Assembly: GCF_963676685.1 (NCBI RefSeq)
Contig: NC_092352.1
Location: 23,765,117 to 23,829,116 of the forward strand
Direction: 5' to 3'
DNA: 64,000 nucleotides
DNA from: Mytilus edulis
Taxonomy: Eukaryota > Mollusca > Bivalvia > Mytilida > Mytilidae
In this document: one piece after another, positions 58,296 to 64,000 of the stretch
How the letters are laid out: the number at the start of each line of letters is the position of its first letter
How positions within the stretch are numbered: position 1 is the first letter of the stretch
Program-made: the position numbers and the translations under genes
Notes under the pieces: model-generated
What the model saw: the letters and a program-made list of their open reading frames with translations, nothing else
The model's database searches: none
Told to the model about the DNA's origin: nothing

Positions 58296-58742
58296 GTAAA
58301 AAGTTATATATAAAAATAGATATGCATAAATATCCATCTAAAATAAATCTTCAAATGAAATAGAAAGAGATGGTTGAGGCTTTTAGTCGAACGTGTTCTA
58401 TTGTGTTGCAACAAGAGTGTTTGGTTCATAAAAAACCTTGTTGTCCAATTTCTACACCGTCTTCATAAAGATAAAAAATATTAAAAAGTTTAAATTGTCA
58501 AACAAAAGGCTAGAAAATACAAAAAAAAACCAACCCCTGAATGAATTCATGCGTCTAAAGCCATTTCTGGATGTTTCTTCATCAGGATAGCTTAAAGCCA
58601 AATTCTGAAGGGCAATGTTGTACAAAAATTCGAGCAGAGCTGTATGACCAAATAGGACGGTAAACAATTCTGACATTATTTTCATATGTAATGACTTTGT
58701 AATCTATTGATATCCAATAGATTTCCATGGTCACATTTTCCT

Positions 58743-59027
58743 TTAAGGTGGTACCTAACACTACAGGGAAGGAGATAACTCTGTAAAGTCAGCTCAACGT
58801 TTTAATTACGTTGTGTTGTAAAAGGAATATTAAGCTTCTCAATGATCAAAATTGGTTTTTGTCAAACTGCTATATAACCAGTGTAATGTTTCTGACAAAA
58901 CGGTTGGTTCAAAATTTTTGAAATTTTTACATTTTTGTTAAAGGGTCAAAGTAAATAATTTGACAAAATTATATGAAAATTAAACGAGCAAAATTAATTT
59001 TAGCGAAAGTGTTGGGTACCACCTTAA
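58743..59027. mobile_element. TTAA-ended MITE, 285 bp
   Basis: Begins 'ttaaggtggtacctaacact' and ends with the inverted match 'gtgttgggtaccaccttaa'. TTAA at both ends and GGT/ACC termini recall piggyBac-type MITEs, which duplicate TTAA. No coding capacity. Confidence 0.72.
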
Positions 59028-59054
59028 TATCACGGACATAATTCTTCAAGACTG

Positions 59055-59285
59055 AAAGAATGACGGAAGATACCAAAAGGTTATTCAAACTAATAACATC
59101 AATAAATCGAAGACAAAATGATAATCCTATGACAAAACAAAAAGGACAAAAAACACATTATACTGTCAAAAAACGAGGTAAGCAGATGTTGAGTTGCTCA
59201 TGCTAGTTCAAATCCGTTGACAAGTCTCAATTGCGGAAGAAAAACGGTAATAAATTATAAGCCTGGTACCTTTAATAACTATTGT
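59055..59285 (-). repeat. Repeat T minus followed by repeat H minus
   Basis: 59055-59150 is the reverse of the Penelope-like tail ('gaatgacggaagataccaaa', 'aatcgaagacaaaatgataa'). 59250-59285 ('ataagcctggtacctttaat') is the reverse of the repeat H start. Confidence 0.55.
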
Positions 59286-60483
59286 CGTTATAGTAATTGA
59301 AAAATATCAATTGTCATCTTTGTAACAAATGTTTTTCTAAAACAAATCTTGATTACATCTTAAATTTTTCGAAGCTGACCTGCTAGCAGCAACTCTGTGT
59401 CAATGAAATCTCGATAGGAAACGCAGACGTAAATGTGTTTAATGGTATATCCTTTATATCAAGTTCGATAAGATAGATTCGATCAACAGTCCCCGATTTT
59501 TTTAGTTAAGGGATTTCATCTATATAGCTGAGCGTGGAGTGAAATGATATTGAAAGCATTTTTTTCATAAATGACAAATGCGCGTAAATAGAATCTCACG
59601 TATACAATGTAGTCTTTGATCTCAAAAGAATTAAGTTCGAGTGGAGGCAAAATTTAAGTCAGTTTAGTTTTAATAAGTTCGACCTTAAGATTAACAATTG
59701 GGCTATTAAAGAAATAAATATTTGAAACACCCTGAAGCAAGTCAATGTGATATACTATATAATTTTGCGTCACATGATGTTGCAATGTCGCAAAAACTAT
59801 TAGAGGTTTATTTGTATTGAAAGTTACTCTATATGAAGGAAAATGATAGGCTTAAAATGGACTACAATATGTTATTCAGGAAAAAAGAAGACGGTCACTT
59901 TCAGACCTTAACAAAAATTTTCTCAAACCAATCGTACTAGTACCCAAATTAGTGGTCATATGTCTAACGTGGTCAGCGGTCACATATTTGGTGCACGAAA
60001 ACGTAATTTCAACGGCCATTTTAATGTTTTTAACTTTCGAAATAATCATGCAGAAAATATATGGTGTTCAGTATCCAAGTCAAAATGAAAATCAGAACTC
60101 GTTTGCAGCCGACAGTCTACATTCTGAATTCCTCGTGTTCCACTCCTTTACTTATCCATTCATCCATAAAAAAATCGAACTCAGTCTGATAAAAACAATG
60201 TCAAAGTCGGCAAGTTTAACGTATTATATTTAACACATGAACAATAGCTTTAACGACTTAACATCATTAAAAAAACCTCAACAAACATGAATATACATTT
60301 CATTGGCACTGGTTAGAATCTACACAGAGCTAGTTCAGGATAGTGACACTTTTCATTATTAAATTGTTTTGACAAATTCTAAAGAATGTCATTCAGGCAT
60401 GTATAAGACCTAGCATATTAAATACAAGAATTTAAACAAAAAATAAAATAATCATTCTTAGTATACAATCATGTTTCTCATGA
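59286..60483. other. No gene recognised
   Basis: One plus frame (59952-60233) has no family or splice support. Confidence 0.45.
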
Positions 60484-61376
60484 TTAAAGAGATGATTTCA
60501 GCTTCCCAATTGTGGACTTTCCATTTCTATGTAGCAACATTCCAGCAGCGCCTGCATACATAGTATATATCTCCCAAATGTTTTTAACATATTTATTTAT
60601 AGTGGATCGGGAAACAAGTTTTGCAACTTATATTAATTCCTTTCCACTTTGCGGGTGCGAGTGCTGCCTTGTAGCGGCATTAGCCTACTCTTTTTCGAAA
60701 TCTACACGGGTATCTTTAACGTGCAAGAGATATGGCTCTCTCTTAACACGGGTCAGCCATTTATCGTCCCCTTCCGACGGACTATCATCGTTTCCTCAAG
60801 ACCTTACTCGCAGATGGTGTCAAGGGAGAGCCGAAAATTGAGTTCCTGAAATTTTCATCCCAAACGGGAATCGATCAAGGAACCTTTGTGTTAGTAGTCC
60901 GATGCACTAACCACTACACCACGGCTCTCCCAATTGATACAGTATTCCAGGGCTTGTATTGCCTATCACGATTTCCTTGATAGAGGGTTGCTGCTCACAA
61001 GAAATATATGTTCACAAGGAGTTGGTTGACCGTTATGAAATATCCGTTTCACAGATGATATCGGATATGTTCCTAATGTCGTAACTACAATCCCGTTCCT
61101 TATTCACGAATGTAATCTACCGAAGTTGACTGTTAACCGGGTTTGAAATAGCATGAACACTACGACGGGTGCCAATTATCGAACAGGATATGCCTACCCT
61201 TCCGGAGCACCTGAAATCACCCCTAGTTTTTGGTGGGTTCGTGTTGCTTAGTCCTTAGTTTTCTATATTGTGTCTTTTTTGTTATTATTTTTGTCTTTTT
61301 ATATTTTATCCATGGCGTTGTCGGTTTATTTTCGATCTATGAATTTGACTGTCCCTCTGGTATTTTTCGCCCCTCT
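60484..61376 (+). pseudogene. Penelope-like RT remnant split by a SINE
   Basis: 60484-60577 matches the coding block at 37225-37310 ('FPIVDFPFLCSNIPAAPA', the counterpart of the 'FPIVNFPF' block). It resumes at 60934 ('ttgatacagtattccagggc') and runs through the tail to repeat T at 61376. The interruption is the SINE at 60578-60933. Only the C-terminal part of the RT is present, with frameshifts. Confidence 0.72.
60578..60933 (-). mobile_element. tRNA-derived SINE inserted in Penelope-like remnant
   Basis: On the minus strand it starts 'gggagagccgtggtgtagtg' (tRNA-like 5' end with an A box in 'tggtgtagtgg'), has a B-box region near 'gatcgattcccg', and ends in an A-rich tail. It is flanked by 'tctcccaa' at 60570-60577 and 60926-60933, an 8-bp target-site duplication, and the intact sequence at 37300 shows the uninterrupted site. 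Confidence 0.8.
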
Positions 61377-61579
61377 TCTAAATGTGTTTCAATCGCTTTG
61401 TATGTTACAGATACGATTTTTACAATGGTACGTACAGATTTTGTATTGTTTATAGACAAATATTGTATTGAAAGGAGCGACAAGAATTTTGGAAAAAGTT
61501 ACTAGATATATGTAGCAGGAAGGAAATTGGTTTTATTGTTAAGTTATTTGGATTGTTACAAACAAGAGAATCAATGAAT

Positions 61580-61730
61580 AGGTTAAAAACAATGCCGTAT
61601 TTGGCGAAACCTTTTCAACTTTTGATCTTCAGTGTTGTACAACTTTGTACTTTTTTCACTTTCGATCTTTTATATCTGGGCGTCACTTGTAAGTCTTGTG
61701 TGGACAAGGTGCGTTTTTGGCGTATTGAAT
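61580..61730 (-). repeat. Repeat H, minus, diverged
   Basis: Reads 'atatctgggcgtcacttgta' and 'agtcttgtgtggacaaggtg', the reverse of the 'gacgctcagat' and 'cgtctacacaagact' blocks at 30455. Confidence 0.55.
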
Positions 61731-61739
61731 TCTAAACCT

Positions 61740-62285
61740 GATGCTTTTTGTTATCTATTAATCATGTTTTTCTTTGTCTAATATGTTCTATTAATTTGTA
61801 TTGTAGTCCTGTAATATTATGTTGTCATTTCAATGTTATATTTAACTTTGCCATTAAAGTGCGAGGTTTGGCATGCCACAAAACCAGGTTCAACCCACCA
61901 CTTTTATTCCCCTTTAAAAGTGTCCTGTACCAAGTCAGGAAGATGGCCATTGTTATATTATTGTTCGTTTCTGTGTGTGTTGCATTTTAACGTTGAGTCG
62001 TTTGTGTTTTCTCTTAATTTTGAGAAATTGAGATAAGACGTGGCACGGTACTTGTCTATCCCAAATTCATGTATTTGGTTTTCATGTTATATTTGTTATT
62101 CTCGTGGTGTTTTGTCTGATGCTTGGTCCGTTTCTGTGTGTGTTACGTTTCGGTGTTATGTCGTTGTTCTCCTCTTATATTTAATGCGTTTCCCTCGGTT
62201 TTAGTTTGTTACCCCGATTTTGTTTTTTGTCCATGGATTTATGAGTTTTGAACAGCGGTATACTATTGTTGCCTTTATTTAACAT
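61740..62285 (+). repeat. Repeat E, longest copy
   Basis: Contains 'aaagtgcgaggtttggcatg', 'ggttcaacccaccactttta', 'ccaagtcaggaagatggcc', 'ccaaattcatgtatttggtt', 'gttttagtttgttaccccga' and 'gaacagcggtatactattgt'. It defines the family seen at 6345, 9985, 42190 and 57215. Confidence 0.78.
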
Positions 62286-62457
62286 TAATATGATATTAAA
62301 GAGGATATGTTATATTCCGCGACTTAAACTTAATAACACGTTAGAGCTTGAATAAAATTTACAGATCATTGAATTAATAATGGTTATACTTTTGATGTTT
62401 GTATATCGACTAACATCTGTAATAAATAAAAATTAAGACGAGGGTCTATGTTGCAAT

Positions 62458-62545
62458 GATGTTAACAGCATTCGAGGAGGCTATCAATGTCAGTGTCGAT
62501 CCTTTGGATTATGCTTCATATCCCGTGGCTAACTGTTCGTGCGCA
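62458..62545 (+). CDS. Candidate exon of unknown gene
   Basis: ATG at 62458 opens 'MMLTAFEEAINVSVDPLD' then 'YASYPVANCSCA', ending at a GTATAA donor in phase 1. A possible microexon at 62990-63013 ('FMRYPSQ' frame, after 'cctttaaacgtag' and before GTAAGG) has compatible phase. No family was recognised, and evidence is limited to frame and splice-site appearance. Confidence 0.28.
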
Positions 62546-63013
62546 GGTATAAGACTACTTGCATTGTTTAAATTTGATTATGTTTTCTGGAATACAACCT
62601 CCGGCAAATTGTCCAAAAATTAAATATGAGGATGGAAAGGGTTATTTTCGTGCAACGTGTTTTGCCATTTTTTTTTCATGTGCAGCCTTGAAAGGGGTTC
62701 GCTATTCACCGTGTTTCTTGAAATCGGTAAAAAGATCAACGTGCAGGAAACTTTTAATTGTTCGTTCATCGTGAAATGGCAATTTCATTTCGTGTTCTTC
62801 AAATTTATAAACATAAATAGAAATAGAAAGCAGACTCGTGCCATTGGATTTTTCTAGGCCTTACATTTCAGGTTTTAGATTAATAATATATGTTAATCGT
62901 ACCTGTATAAGAACGATTTTTTTGTGGATTGAATCAGTTTATCACATGATTTACCTTCAATGTTGATATTATTTTCCTTTAAACGTAGAGTTCATGCGTT
63001 ATCCATCCCAAGG

Positions 63014-63754
63014 TAAGGTGTAAAATTGAAGTTCACATGAATACGGCTTCAATGAGGTAGAATTATTCATTTGCAAGTTAATAATTCATCATCAATATAT
63101 TTTTTTTAATAATGACAAAATTGGATCATCCTGGCTGCTAAAAGCGTATATTTTTATATATCTCTTAGTTAGAGCCCTTTTATGGCACTAGAAGGTATGA
63201 GCTTCAAAGGTCTTCATAAAAAAATTACTTTATTCAGAACTAGCCCTTTTAAAAATGTATTGTTTCATAAATAATAAATCAATACAAAGGAAAATCATTT
63301 CTTAAAACATTGCAAAAACTTCATTCTGATTTCTATAGTTGAATTTTCATCAAGTTCGGTTTAAATGACCCGTGGTATCGAATTCCCACACACAATGTTA
63401 TCACACACTATAGAACATACGTAAAGCAGGGCCAAATAAAAGATTGCAGTAATACCATGTTGAATTATTACAAGCAAATAATACGTTTGTGATGATTTGA
63501 GCTTATATTAACAAATTGAACCAAAATGAGAACTGACAGCTGATTGCGAAATTATTTTTTAATATAACACTTTTGTATATTTTTGAATCAAACAAAATGA
63601 CAGTCATTTTGATTTAAATCGTAGCTAATGGTACTTTGATTATTATGTTAACCTGTCTAAATAAGACTATTTTTTTTAATATCATGAAGATTCCCTTTAA
63701 AATTATAATTCTTTGTACAATATGTATTTTTATCATAATATAAATCGTTTTACT
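63014..63754. other. No gene recognised
   Basis: AT-rich spacer with no supportable structure. Confidence 0.5.
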
Positions 63755-64000
63755 GTATTTTATTTTAAACAAACAATAAAAAAAAGTATGCTGCTCATAA
63801 AATATAGGTTTTTCAAAACAACAATCCAAAGAGTTTACTGTTAAGGGTTAAGTTTTAAAAACGACCTTTCTTTTCATATTTTGCATTACTGCTCTTTTTT
63901 CTTTTCATTGGCACACACCCATCTTCGTGTTTTCCCTGTATCAAATAGTTCTTTAAAAAATCATTTCCGTTTTTCTTGTACCTCTAACTTTTGTTTGAGT
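63755..64000. repeat. Block homologous to the 3' flank of the four-TM gene
   Basis: Collinear with 40610-40830 ('ttttaaaaacgacctttctt', 'cacacccatcttcgtg', 'ccctgtatcaaatag' and 'ctaacttttgtttgag'). The window ends before the position equivalent to the four-TM gene's stop codon. Confidence 0.65.

Noticed and set aside
58452-58685. Minus-strand 77-residue frame as a host gene
   Set aside because: The DNA block looks like a dispersed bivalve repeat from memory, there is no splice support, and no second copy in this window allows a test.
60860-60933. Functional tRNA gene on the minus strand
   Set aside because: It is the head of a 356-bp element with a target-site duplication and A-rich tail, so it is a SINE.

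Overview
The window is AT-rich animal genomic DNA that is mostly transposon debris and low-copy intergenic sequence. The dispersed repeat families, the tRNA-derived SINEs, the Penelope-like reverse transcriptase remnants and the split genes with GT/AG introns all fit a marine bivalve. From remembered repeat families I think it is a Mytilus-type mussel, but that is inference. No rRNA gene, plausible functional tRNA gene, CRISPR array or bacterial-style operon was seen.

Two host genes can be rebuilt from splice sites and phases that agree throughout. (1) On the plus strand at 28016-33466 lies a three-exon gene for a 353-residue phosphatidylinositol-specific phospholipase C X-domain (PLCXD-like) protein with a hydrophobic N-terminus. 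(2) On the minus strand at 47279-40969 lies a five-exon gene for a 279-residue four-transmembrane protein resembling the claudin/PMP22 superfamily. A few other short splice-bounded candidate exons are listed with low confidence.

Layout. 1-14.3 kb is gene-poor and holds fragments of several dispersed repeats (called A, B, C, D, E, H, I and T here) and a LINE ORF2 tail. 14.3-15.5 kb is a decayed pogo/Tigger-like transposase (minus). 15.6-24.1 kb is the most structured part. Two direct repeats of about 2.5 kb (15888-18522 and 21645-24114) flank a decayed, intron-containing Crypton-type tyrosine recombinase gene (19378-21235). Each repeat carries an orphan copy of the PLCXD gene's first exon, and the left repeat is bracketed by a perfect 39-bp direct repeat inside a Penelope-like element remnant. 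25-30 kb holds tandem and head-to-head units with a tRNA-like head, which spill into intron 1 of the PLCXD gene. 30.9-31.7 kb is a long inverted-repeat element in intron 2. 33.8-35.2 kb is a tandem-repeat element resembling a non-autonomous Helentron. 36-37.8 kb is a Penelope-like remnant. 39.2-40.6 kb is a terminal-inverted-repeat element packed with subterminal repeats. 41-47.3 kb is the four-TM gene, whose introns hold Penelope-like fragments, a palindromic MITE and a 36-bp minisatellite. 48.9-50.4 kb is a Harbinger transposon remnant with inverted arms. 53-64 kb is gene-poor, with another Penelope-like remnant interrupted by a tRNA-derived SINE. The last 250 bases match the region downstream of the four-TM gene, hinting at a paralogue just beyond the right edge.

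The genes do not form a pathway. The linking theme is segmental duplication and transposition around a PLCXD first exon, next to a recombinase-bearing segment.
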